Source of the DNA: Citrus sinensis
Taxonomy: Eukaryota > Streptophyta > Magnoliopsida > Sapindales > Rutaceae
Direction: 5' to 3'
Assembly (NCBI RefSeq): GCF_022201045.2
Contig: NC_068557.1
Coordinates: 23,289,501 to 23,353,500 of the forward strand
Length of the DNA: 64,000 bases
Part shown: positions 10,375 through 20,799 of the stretch, one piece after another
Position numbering within the stretch: the first letter of the stretch is position 1
Layout of the letters: every line of letters starts with the position of its first letter
Notes under the pieces: model-generated
What the model saw: only the letters and a program-made list of their open reading frames with translations
Database searches by the model: none
Told to the model about the DNA's origin: nothing
Made by a program: the position numbers and the translations under genes

Positions 10375-13300
10375 ATGGATGGAGATGATGATACCACTAT
10401 GTTTGTAACTTACAAGGATAAGACACATAACCTTGGTATTGTTGATCGAGACAAATTCAGTAGGGTGTCTGTGATCAACAAAGTTATGGTGAGAGTGTAT
10501 GGAAGGAAGATGTTGTTTGATGAGAGGTTTAATATGAGTATTTGGCAGCCGTGGGACTGTAAGAAAGCACAGATTGACACTGATACAGACCTCATCTCGC
10601 AACTAAAAGAGCACAACCATCATCTAATCTACTACATGCAATTATACCTTGATAAGATACCCCAAAACCATGACTCTACAACAAAGAGAGTGTTATTTGA
10701 ATCTTTTAAACCAAACTCATCTAGAGATCCAGACACCAACAATCCAGCAACCTTAAACCTCAATGATCCAATTACATTACCCCTGCATGTGTCGACAAAC
10801 CCAATTGAGTTTTCAAATGAAAAACTCTTGCCTGAATTAAAAGCTACAATTCCAATCACTGTCACCACCAATATCATGAAATCTTTGGTTGCATCCGATT
10901 CCATTCAATCTCAATCCAATTCACAAAAATCACCACTTCCTTTTATAACCAAGATTCAGAACAAAATTGATGCAAACTCTGACCTATTTGAAGATTTTAT
11001 GGACACATACTTCAGGTCCCCTACACAAAACCAAACAACAATTAGAACACAGACCGAGGCAGTGACCCAAACCCAAACCAGTGACACAGAGCATACAGAT
11101 GAAGTCAGTGATAATAATGGTGACAATACTTCATGTTACACTCCAGAAAGTCCATCTCAGCAGCTCCCACAAAACTTTGCCCAATCTCGAAACCTATCTC
11201 TTTTGTTGAATGATTGTCCATCCTCTCACGAAGAGACAGACAAAGCATCTGAAGCTGCCTTTATATCTCTTGACCAAAATGATATGGTTTCCTTCCTACA
11301 AACTCAGAATCCTGAATCCCAACCTATTTTTGCTTCTAATCCTTTCAACAATTCATCTGACCATGGTAACATACTCAACTCCAAAGCAGCAGTGGGTGCT
11401 GAATATGACTTAGACGACAATGTTTTCAGTTTGATTGACGGTGATGAAGATCCAGAGCATCCATTCGGTACTCCTAATGTCATTAAGCCACTTACAAAGA
11501 TTGTGTTGGAGTCTAAAATGGCTTGTGTTGTTTCTGATGATAGTGATGGAGATTATATCCTATCTGATTATAAAAGTGGTGATGATGACTGTGGCCTTGT
11601 TTCTGATGATGAAAGTGATGGTGTTTTGGCTAAAATGGAGGCTGTTATTAGAGAGAACTTGTACATTCCAAGTTGGGATTTTGTGACTTTCAGAATAGGG
11701 ATGTATTTTCGAAATTTTAGAGAGCTTGCATGGGCAATCAGGCAGCATGCTGTTGAAAACAAATTTAAAGTGTATAGGCATAAGTTTGAAAGGGCTCGAA
11801 TTACTGTTGGTTATGCATACTACAAATGTCCATGGTTTCTACATGCTGGCAGGACCAGATTTGGTAGTGTTTACCTATTGAAGAGACTGCATAATGTGCA
11901 CACATGTTCACGAGAGCTGGACAATCCTGAATGTACTGCTGAGTTTATAGTTGTGAAGTATGAACAAACCTTTCTAGATCACCCAGACACAAAGGTTGAT
12001 TTCATTATCGATGAGATGAGAAGAATATATAGTTGTAAGGTTAATAGGTTCAAGGTGTATAGGGCAAAGAAAATGGCATTGCAAAGAGCAGGTGCAGATC
12101 ATGAATCAAGCTACAGGCTGATCAGAAGTTATGCTCAGATAATACTAAATAAGATGCCACAAGCTCTGGCCTTAGTTAGTGTTATTCGGTTCTCAGGGGA
12201 GCAGTCTCAAACTCATTTTGATAGATTTATCCTCTCATTTCCAGCACTTAGAGATGGTTTCAAAGCTGGTTGTAGACTATTCATTGGGATTGATGGCTGC
12301 CACTTGAAGGGTCCATATAAAGGTGTAATGTTGTCAGCTGTAGCACTTGATGCTAACACTGGAATATTTCCAGTTGCTGTATGTGTTTGTAGTGTTGAAA
12401 GCACAAGTACTTGGACATGGTTTCTAGGTCATTTAAAAACATTTCTTGAAGATGCAAGGCAGCTAACTTTCATATGTGACAGGCAGAAAGGAATCCAGAA
12501 TGCTTTGGCCCTTGAGTTCCCAAATGCTCATGTGAGGTTTTGTGCGAGACACATTCTTGCAAACTTGAAGACAAAGCATCGGCATACAAACTTCAAGGCT
12601 TATTTCTAGGCAGCTGCAAGGGCATGTAACAGTAGGGATTTTGATGTAGCAATGACTAATTTGAAGAATATAGATGAGGGTGTTTACGAGACACTAAGAA
12701 GGTTGCCACCAAAATTCTGGGCTAGACATGCTTTTGACAACAGTTGTAAGAGTGACCACTGCACAAATAATATGACAGAATCTTTTAATGCATGGCTTGG
12801 TGTTCAAAGAAAAGTCCCACTGTTGAATATGCTTGAATGGATGAGGAAGAAGCTAATGAAGAGGCTGGTGAACAGAAGGAAAAAAGCTGAGGCTTGGGAG
12901 TCTGAGATTCCAAAGAGGATTTATGATAGGATGATGAATAATTTACAGATTGGAAGTCCAAACCCTGTAGCTCAAGGTAGTGAATGGCTATATGAAGTAG
13001 ACCACAACCACAGGACTTATATAGTTGATCTACAGCACCATGTATGTGACTGTGGTCACTGGCAACTATGTGGCATCCTATGCATCCATGCAATGCCATG
13101 TATCTTTCATAGTAGAAAAGAGTTAGGACAATTCCTTAGCCCATTATTGAAGTAGGGGAGCTATTTGAGGACTTATGCTGGAATGATCCACCCCATTCCA
13201 GATAAATCTTCATGGCCAATTACACCAGGTGATGAGATTTATCCTCCATTGGTGAAAAGGCCTCCTGGGAGGCCAAAAATGAATAGGAGACGGGAAGCTG

Positions 13301-14046
13301 ATGAGGTTCCTCCAGAGAAGAAGCGATATATGATGCAATGTAAGTGCTGTAAACAATTTGGCCATAACAAGAGAGGATGTCCTATTAACCCCTTAAATGC
13401 AAACAAACGTACAAAACATTATAAGGTCAGTGCAGTTTCTGTGATTTTTACAGTTGTCTTTGTGTAACGTTGAACCTTACTTTGTACATTTGTGCCTGCC
13501 CACAGACCAATCTAAAACAGTACATGACAAAGACAGGATCAACAGCTCGAGGTATGATTTTGTAACTACTCATGTTTATAGCTGTTAATATGCAATTGTT
13601 AACTCATTAGTCAATAATTCAAATGACCAAAAAAAAAAAAAATATCAGGTTTACAAGATAGGCTAGTGGGTCCACTGTCAAGTGTACTAGGCAGGGGGTC
13701 CACCACTGTTATTCACATGCAGCCATATGAGCATGTGAGGACAACAGTTGAGGTTCACGAGCCTAGAGAGATGTAGCTGCCACCACAAAAGACAAATGCA
13801 TTTAGGAATCAAGAAGGGCCATCAGGTACTAAAAAAATGAATCCTCAACAGATGGCAAATATTGAAGTTAATGCTCCATGGTTGGGTGTACAAGGCAGGA
13901 AGATAATGGCAGTTGGTGGAATTAGTTTGAGGGAAAACCAGACTACTAACAAAAAGAGTGAACTGAACAATATTGGCAAAGGGAAGGCACCAGCCTTCCC
14001 ACCTGAGATGGTTAGGCATTGTTTTATCATTTTAAGATTTTGTGAT
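10375..14046 (+). pseudogene. MuDR-family MULE transposase, interrupted by TAG codons
   Basis: One long first exon (10375-13425) stays in one frame but carries TAG at 12607-12609 and 13153-13155. Likely exon 2 is 13506-13551 and exon 3 starts at 13649; a third TAG is at 13774-13776, after which coding-like sequence continues to about 14046. Order: N-terminal PB1/MuDR-like region (residues 1-95), a long Ser/Asn/Asp-rich linker, a DNA-binding region with C..C/H residues (about 440-520), a MULE transposase domain with Asp640 (IGIDGCHLKG) and Asp702 (ICDRQKG), the CARHILANL helix, a SWIM zinc finger (CDCGHW..CGILCIH, about 13045-13090) and a CCHC knuckle (CKCCKQFGHNKRGC). The third catalytic acid is not assigned with confidence. 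Apart from nonsense codons the gene looks complete, so death appears recent. Confidence 0.88.
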
Positions 14047-14616
14047 TAATATTATCATTAGGTAATGAAAGCATCATGTTACTTACTCTGTATTCTATTA
14101 CTTATCATAATGCAGTGATTGGTGAATGCATTGGAGACATTGGCAGCAGTAACAATACCAAGTAGTGGAGGTATATAAGCATTTTTTGACACCTTTCACA
14201 ATGCCACAGTGAACCAGCTGAAGCTTTTGTTTTTGATTGGGAAGAAGAATGCAATGGTTAGTTTATAGTTGAAATTCTGGAGTTGGTCCTTTTTGGATGT
14301 GTAATGTTAGTCTGCACATGGAGCTTAAATATAAACTAATGCTTAGGTTATGTTGCCAGGGGTTTGTGGCATTATGAAAGTTGTTGGCAAAGTATATATG
14401 TAGGACTTACATATAGGTAGACCAACATTGTTTTTTGTTTTTTGTTGGATACATTGCTGTGTAACCATACAGGTGATTAATACACCATTTCAGATGCTGC
14501 CAATATATATTACTCCATGATATATTTTATATTATTAACTACAATGAATATGAGCAACTGTTACACTTAATTTCTCTGCATTTTCTAAAGCTAAGCAACC
14601 ATTTTGAAAACATTTT

Positions 14617-15051
14617 TCATAACTTACAGTAAATGATAGTTGTGAGAAATAATAAAATAACCATTGTGATGAATTGATACTTTTTCAGTTGATAAAGAAG
14701 GATTTCAATTGTGACAGTCCTCTGATCAAGGTCAGCCATTGTCAATTTCATAATATTGTTGTCACTGGTGTCAATACCTTGCTCTTTAAACGGGTTCATT
14801 TGTCTTGTAAATTCTGCAATCTCCTCTCTAAATGGCATCCACCATCTAAAGAAACCACATGCAGGATCATTAGGACAACTATAGTATAATCTGTTGGGAT
14901 TTGACTTAGATTCTGATATTTTAATAGCTGCCCTGACTCTACAATAGCAAACTTTGTTGTGGAACTTGAAAATTCCTCCATTGATTAAATTCTTTTCTGA
15001 GTCGGGTTTTGATTTTGATGAACTTAAAGCAACCCCGGAGCAGCTAGACAT
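14617..15051 (-). CDS. GRF-type zinc-finger protein with C-terminal membrane segment, carried by the MULE
   Basis: Intact 144-residue ORF, convergent with the transposase and close to the right TIR, which probably supplies its promoter. A GRF zinc finger is seen with Cys35, Cys37, Cys59 and Cys65 and the signature YYSCPNDPACGFFRWW. GRF fingers in other proteins bind single-stranded nucleic acid (NEIL3, APE2, TOP3A). After a polar region (about 75-125) comes one hydrophobic helix (about 127-142). Many plant genomes hold zf-GRF plus TM proteins of unknown role. The layout recalls maize MuDR, where mudrA and mudrB converge, although mudrB is unrelated in sequence. It could also be a captured host gene. 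Confidence 0.72.
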   Translation of the reverse strand: MSSCSGVALSSSKSKPDSEKNLINGGIFKFHNKVCYCRVRAAIKISESKSNPNRLYYSCPNDPACGFFRWWMPFREEIAEFTRQMNPFKEQGIDTSDNNIMKLTMADLDQRTVTIEILLYQLKKYQFITMVILLFLTTIIYCKL

Positions 15052-15682
15052 TCTTCTACCAATGTATATGTTGACTAGGTTGTAAATTCAGTAGCTGGTG
15101 GTGCTTCAAGTGATACTTCTAGTAATGCTTCTGGTTGTGCTTCTAGTTGGGCTTAATAATGACAGCTTGAAGCTAAACAATGACTGCTGTTTGTAGTAAT
15201 TTAAATATGGTGGAGTTTGATAGGCATGCTGAAGATGAGGAATTGTCATGTGCAATATTTATAGCTAGTGGAAGTGGCATGCCGTTATGTTATTGTTGCA
15301 AAGGAACTGTAAATCAAAGACTTGTTCTGCTTATATAGCCGTTACAATGCACAGCTGCAAATGCTTTACTGTAATTAGATTGTTATTTAAGGGCAATAAT
15401 GTCATCCTAATAAATATGGGCAATTTCATCATTTTCCAAAATCACAAACGGTACAGTAACAGATAACAGTTATTTTAACAGCAATGGGTGCGCGGCGCAC
15501 ATGATCAAAACTTGTGGGTGCGCAGCGCAAATGGTCGAAACTTGTGGGGGCTGACGCTAAATAACCCAGAGAATAATTATAAATGTATTAGCAAATATTT
15601 TACATATTCAAAATTTTAATTTTTATATTTTACTATTATCTAATTTATCCCCCGGTGAATTATTTCTCAAGATCCGCCACTG

Positions 15683-17840
15683 CCAAAAGGTGCTTTGCTT
15701 TCTAGCCCTTCAGTTAGTACAATTGGCTTTACTAATCTTCTATGGTCGGCAATGCAAATCTCTTTTCGGTGATTTACTAATTGTGTCACCTAATTCTCAA
15801 AGAAATAATGAATTATCCATTAGATGAGTAGAACTCCTTAAAACCATTTTTTTCTTTCTTTGGAGTTGGCTTTTTTTTCTTTTTCATTGTCTAGCACAGA
15901 ATCGTCCAATCAAATAAATAAAAGTTGGCACCATATAAATGATTTGGAATTTTTTATTTAAATTTATATTGTAGTGATTGTTGTTGTGTAAAATTACTCA
16001 AATAAAGTTGAAATATAAACTTTGTATTATCAATTAATATAACTGTTAAGTGTATTTTTTTTATTAATATTTATCTCTTTTGATCCCTATAAATAATAAT
16101 TTTAATGATCTTTTTAATATTTTTCTCTTGTTCTCTTTTCTTGAACGTTAAAATTATAAAAAATAAAGATAGTCAAAGAAACAAGATTCATGAATCAGCT
16201 TGCCCATATCATTATTGTTATATTTATTAGTGTTTGTATTTATTATTACCATATGAAAGTTTGTTGCGTGTAGCTCTCTCTATTCTTCTGATTCTTCTCT
16301 GTATAAATTAAAGCTGACAGCCAGAAGTGGAAGACCTTTATTCATCTCATTTTCTTTGTTTCCTCCAAAAACATTGATTTTGGCTCTTTGGTATTTGGCC
16401 CTTGTTTTTGGTCAAATTAAGCGAAAATTTCATCTGGATTCTTTGAGTTTCTGGATTTGGGGACTTGGGTTTTATTTTTTTCATCCATTTTCATATAAAA
16501 ATCTCATCTTTCAATTTTAGATACTCGATATTAGATAAATTTTGAAACTTTATACCTGGGTATCGAACCAAGAGCCAATACGTAGAAAGATACGAGTTCT
16601 AATTGAAATTTAGTTCATTTCTTTGAAAATTTTGTTTTGTCCTATTTATATTAAATATTTTTACTTTAGAGCTCATAAACTTTGTAGATTCATCATTCGG
16701 ATCCCTATTGAACCAAAATTCCAGTTCTACCACTAGTAAACCCTTATAAAATAAATAGACATCCAATCTTAATCCCATCATGAGTTCATTGATTTAAAAT
16801 TTTAATCAATATAATCAATTTAGAAAATTTACTAATATGAAAATAAAAGCAAAATTATAGGTTATAATACTAAAGAGAAAATCTTTGTCATTGTTAAATT
16901 GATCTAACTATTTTATAAATTCAAACTCTTCCGAGACCCATCTTGGGGGTTGATCATGTAACGTAAACGTAAACATGCCACGTATTCATTTTACTGCTAA
17001 ACTGTCCTTTTTATTAGCTCATGTTTGAGTGGCGGATTCGCAAAAAAATAATTATTTGAGAATCAAACTCTCAAATTATATTTGATAATTCTCAGTGTAA
17101 TAGGTCCAAAACAACTCAAGTAAATTATATTTGATAATTTAAACGTAATTAGGGAGTAGATTATTGGAGAATCCATTGCAAATTCGAAACATACTCTTTC
17201 CATGGTTGGTTTTGGGTTTTGTGCGGCATGCTCAAAACTGCATTGTAGTCATTCTTAGTGCTAAATTTATTTAATTTATTTTATATTTTTAGGTTTAATT
17301 TTGAGTTTTAGAAAAACAACAAACCATTTTAAAGGGCTTCAAGTAATATCAATCATGTTAGTTTCTCAATGGAAAAACTAACGGATTTGAAACCAAGATG
17401 GGTTAACAAAATAAGAATGATTGATATGTTAAGAAAACTAAAAACGTAACCAAATAATGGAAGTTTTTCACTTCGTAATAGTAAGGCAAAAACTTGACAT
17501 CTCACGAATCCGACAGCTTTAAGAAAAAAAAGAAACATCGCAGCTTCCTAAATAATAATCCTTTACAAGTGTGGAAACATCGTAGCTTCGTTAATTAAAC
17601 GAAATCCTAAACCTTATAGGAAACCTTTTCAATCCAGGATTTTGGAGTTAAAAAAATTCCTATAAATAAGGCCAAACACCGTGTCTTTTGCCATACATTG
17701 ATTCACTGATCATCTGGCTCATCTCTCTTAGATTTCTTGCTTTTACATTGATTCACTGGTCATCTTGCACTTCTTTCTTAGATTTCTTGCTTTTGCTTAG
17801 CTAATTTTTCCTTCCCTTTCGGACATTTGATTGAACGCTG
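15683..17840 (+). repeat. 5' flank of phytocyanin copy 2, duplicated upstream of copies 3 and 4
   Basis: From the hAT target site to the copy 2 start codon the sequence closely matches 41299-43534 and, less closely, about 37470-39423. Shared landmarks include the conserved open 60-codon minus-strand stretch near 16599-16781, the gttgcgtgtagctc block and the tataaataagg promoter. No real gene is seen within it. Confidence 0.8.
17661..17669 (+). promoter_or_regulatory. TATA box of phytocyanin copy 2
   Basis: tataaataa lies about 180 bp before the start codon and is conserved in position and context (followed by ggcca) in copies 3 and 4. A duplicated leader segment (ttgattcactg..catctgg/ttgc.. 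followed by ttagatttcttgctttt, present twice) lies between it and the ATG. Confidence 0.7.
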
Positions 17841-18398
17841 ATGGCTTTTACGAAGAAAATACTAGCTTTCTTGCTGATGGCAACACTTGTTGGCGTGTCT
17901 CTTGGTGCTGTTCACAAAGTTGGTGACTCCGCTGGATGGACTACATTGGGCAACATCGATTACAACCAATGGGCTTCTTCCAAGAACTTCCATGTTGGAG
18001 ACACAATCGTATTCGAGTACAACAACCAGTTTCATAACGTGAAGCAAGTGACCTTCCAAGATTTTCAATCTTGCAACGGAGCCTCCCCGATAGCGACCTT
18101 TACCAGTGGGTCTGACTCTATCACCCTCGAAAGGCCAGGCCACTACTATTTCTTGTGCGGCGTTCCGGGACACTGTGAAGCAGGACAGACACTTGACATC
18201 ATGGTTACTCCAGCTTCCCTGCGCCCAAGTGCAAGTCCATTATCAGCTCATAATTATAGTTCATCGTCATCGGGCTCAGCATCGTCATCGGCACCTTTGC
18301 CGAACCCATATCAGAGCAATGCTTTTTCTCTCCAAGCCCTTTCAATTTGGCCTGCTTTGATCAGCCTTGGATTGTTTGTCATTGGTTTCGCATTCTAG
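17841..18398 (+). CDS. Stellacyanin-like phytocyanin, copy 2
   Basis: 185 residues, intronless. Same architecture as copy 1: signal peptide, one copper domain with His65, Cys106, His111 and Gln116 all kept, Ser/Pro-rich stretch, hydrophobic GPI-type tail ending IGFAF. It lacks two residues in the Ser/Pro stretch and carries His instead of Pro before the NYS sequon. Its 3' flank matches the other copies only to about 18640 and contains an internal partial duplication of the 3' UTR (tagctttctttct.. to gagtaaattta twice). Likely functional. Confidence 0.93.
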   Translation: MAFTKKILAFLLMATLVGVSLGAVHKVGDSAGWTTLGNIDYNQWASSKNFHVGDTIVFEYNNQFHNVKQVTFQDFQSCNGASPIATFTSGSDSITLERPGHYYFLCGVPGHCEAGQTLDIMVTPASLRPSASPLSAHNYSSSSSGSASSSAPLPNPYQSNAFSLQALSIWPALISLGLFVIGFAF

Positions 18399-18794
18399 GC
18401 AGAATTTACACTAATTTACCTTTTCATTTTATTAGGTCTTGTATTAGCTTAATAGCTTTCTTTCTATCCTTATAATGAGATGGTAACTTTTAAGGTTTAA
18501 ATCAATTAATTATAAAAAGTGAGTAAATTTAATAATTTCTAACTCTTTTGTTAGCTTTCTTTCTAAACCTTGCAATTAGCTGCTAGCTTTAAATCAATTA
18601 TTATGAAGCGAGTAAATTTATGCTGTAACTTCAATTCTTTTGTGGGCCATTATTATTGGTGTTGTGAAAACTGGTGAACCAAATCGGAAATGAGTGATAC
18701 GGCATCATGTGTTTGCGTTTTGAAGCTGGATTCATTTAAGCTAAACGACATGAGATATGGCATTTTGCGGTGTGTGAACTATTCACATTAAGGC
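18399..18794. other. 3' flank of phytocyanin copy 2
   Basis: 3' UTR with a roughly 100-bp partial duplication, then sequence not shared with the other copies after about 18640. No gene is seen. It ends where a gatcggatt-rich repeat arm begins. Confidence 0.5.
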
Positions 18795-19352
18795 TGGGCA
18801 TCAGATCAGATTCGAATTTGGTTTCAAATCCGATCTGATATAACTTGTGTCATCCGATCGGATTTGATTCAGATTGGATCAGATCCAGATCGATTCGAAT
18901 AATCCGATGAAATTCACAGCTGCAATAATTCTCCATAAAAAAAAGAGAAAATACAAAAGCACAACCGCACAAAATCCCTAGTTTTATCTTCTTAAACTAG
19001 CAGTAACCAGCAACCACAAACCAAATACAAACTAAATGCACAAACCAGAGAAACCATAAACCAAACGTCGATAACCAGACCACGACTTGACCCACACTGT
19101 GACCCACGCTGTCGGCTACACAACCCAAATGAACTCAGCTGCATCTTGATCGATGTAGCAGCCATGACATCTAAGCTTTGCCAGACGGAACGACGCCACG
19201 AAGACACAACCCATCGATCATAGCCGTATCTTCGTCGTCATCAACGTTCAGCTTGCCATCGAAGTTCCAGATGACTCGTGCACACCATCAATTACGATTT
19301 TGAGACGAGTAGTTGACATTACTTTGATGATTTGCCTTAATTGTGTTGTTTT

Positions 19353-19607
19353 TGTTAAGAGTTTTAAACTCTTGTTTTAGTTATTTGAGAGATTGAGTGT
19401 ATTAGGATTCTGGGTAGTGGGCCAAAATATTATAATACTTGTAATCCTCATTTTACTAGTGAAATATTTTACCTCTGTCTTCGCCCGTGGACATAGGCTA
19501 AAAGCCGAACCACGTAATTTCCTGGTGTCCTCTTTTGTGCTTGTTGTTTATTTTTCTTTCAATTTCACTTTAGCTGCGTGTCTGCTACACCTATCAATTT
19601 CTTAACA
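19353..19607 (+). repeat. 5' LTR of Copia A
   Basis: 255 bp starting tgttaaga and ending tcttaaca, followed at once by the primer-binding site. The short LTR size is usual for Tto1/Retrofit-like Copia families. Confidence 0.8.
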
Positions 19608-19608
19608 G

Positions 19609-19620
19609 TGGTATCAGAGC
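19609..19620 (+). other. Primer-binding site of Copia A
   Basis: tggtatcagagc lies one base after the LTR end and is complementary to the 3' end of initiator tRNA-Met, the standard primer of plant Copia elements. Confidence 0.88.
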
Positions 19621-19998
19621 TATTGGTTGAATTTTTGGAGTTGGGTACTATTCACGTAAGGGGTACTATTCACGTATACGGCATTGTTCACTTATATGAT
19701 ACTATTCCTGTATACGGTTTATATATACAGTACTATTCATGAGAAACGGTGGGAGTGATTCAAGAATTTTGTGGTGCAAAGTAGGGAATGGTGGTGTGAG
19801 TAGAGCAACTGTGTGGTTTTGTACATGTCTAGGAAAGTTCTGTCACAAAGGCGATAAGAACCTAAGGAGTCTAGGTTTTAAGGGGGACTGTTGTGACCCC
19901 TCCAGTCTTTCCTGTGAACTTTCCTGGTGTGCATATTCACACATATTCACAACTCTTTGAGGTGATACACTTGTTTGTGTACAATATTTATCAACAAA

Positions 19999-20760
19999 AT
20001 TGTGGCAAAGTATGAAATTGAGAAGTTTAACGGAAATAATTTTTTATTGTGGAAAATGAAGATGAAAGTTGTATTGAGAAAAAATAATTGCTTGGCAGCA
20101 ATTGAAGAAAAGCCCATGAAGATAACCGATGACAAGTGGAACGAGATAGATGGCAATGCCATTTCTGATATACACTTGGCACTTGCGGATAGAGTATTAT
20201 CTAGTGTGGCAGAGAAAAATATAGCAAAGGAAATATGAGATACTCTCACAAAATTGTACGAGGCCAAGTCACTACACAACAAAATCTTCTTAGATGAAAC
20301 TCTATATTATTCGAATGATGGAATCTACAATGGTGACCGATCACATCAACACTTTGAAAACTCTATTTTCACAACTCACGACATTGGGTCATAATATAGA
20401 GGAAAATGAACGTGCAGAGCTTCTACTTCAAAGTCTACCAGATTCGTATGATCAACTCATCATCAACCTGATGAACAATAATCCAGCAAACAATGTAGTT
20501 TTTGACGATGTTGCAGCCTCCGTATTAAATGAGGAGAGCAGATGGAAAAATAAGAAAAACAGACAAGCAAGTTCGCAGCAAGCGGAGGCGCTATCGGTGA
20601 CGAGAGGGAGATCAACGGAACGTGGCCCCAGTGGGAGTCACAATCATGGTAGATCAAAATCTAGAAGTAAGTAGAATGTTAAATGCTACAACTGTGACAA
20701 AAAAAGGCACGTCAAGAAAGAGTGTTGGAGTAACTAGAAGAGAAAAGAGGGCAAAGAACT
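19999..20760 (+). pseudogene. Copia A gag, decayed
   Basis: Reads as a Copia gag (YEIEKFNGNNFLLWKMKM start region; later DSYDQLIINL and a Gly/Ser/Arg-rich RGRSTERGPSGSHNHGRSKS) ending in a zinc knuckle CYNCDKKRHVKKECW near 20690-20730. It is broken by a TGA at 20236-20238, a frameshift near 20290 and a stop before the knuckle. Not translatable as one protein. Confidence 0.8.
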
Positions 20761-20799
20761 TGAGTCATCGAATGCTCAGAGGTGTGTAGCAAGTACCTT

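Larger units (their letters stand above)
9530..15567 (+). mobile_element. MuDR-type Mutator-like element (MULE) with ~110-bp TIRs
   Basis: Terminal inverted repeats at 9530-9641 and 15455-15567 begin gggttatttagcgtcagccc and match with only a few differences. The flanking 9-mers aaagaatat (9521-9529) and agagaataa (15568-15576) match at 7 of 9 positions, as expected for an aged MULE TSD. Each TIR contains a 30-bp tandem repeat (cccacaagtttcgacc followed by GCGC-rich sequence), which could be doubled transposase-binding sites. Inside are a mudrA-like transposase gene on plus and a convergent GRF zinc-finger ORF on minus. The element is 6.04 kb and inserted inside an hAT. Confidence 0.93.
9091..15682. 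mobile_element. Non-autonomous hAT element split by a MULE
   Basis: The ends are caggggcgga and, reversed, cagtggcgga, typical hAT terminal inverted repeats. The 8-bp TSD ccaaaagg is at 9083-9090 and 15683-15690. Without the nested MULE the element is about 550 bp. At about 9365-9424 it keeps a shred of an hAT transposase C-terminal dimerisation region (reads VEQTFSVMKLMK, then NRMG, then a stop), so it derives from a coding element. The matching empty site, with a single ccaaaagg, is at 41299-41306 between phytocyanin copies 3 and 4. Confidence 0.88.

Noticed and set aside
16599..16781. A 60-codon minus-strand frame conserved in three spacers (also 38121-38303 and 42210-42392)
   Set aside because: Differences among the three copies mostly change amino acids and there is no known domain, so it looks like duplicated non-coding sequence.
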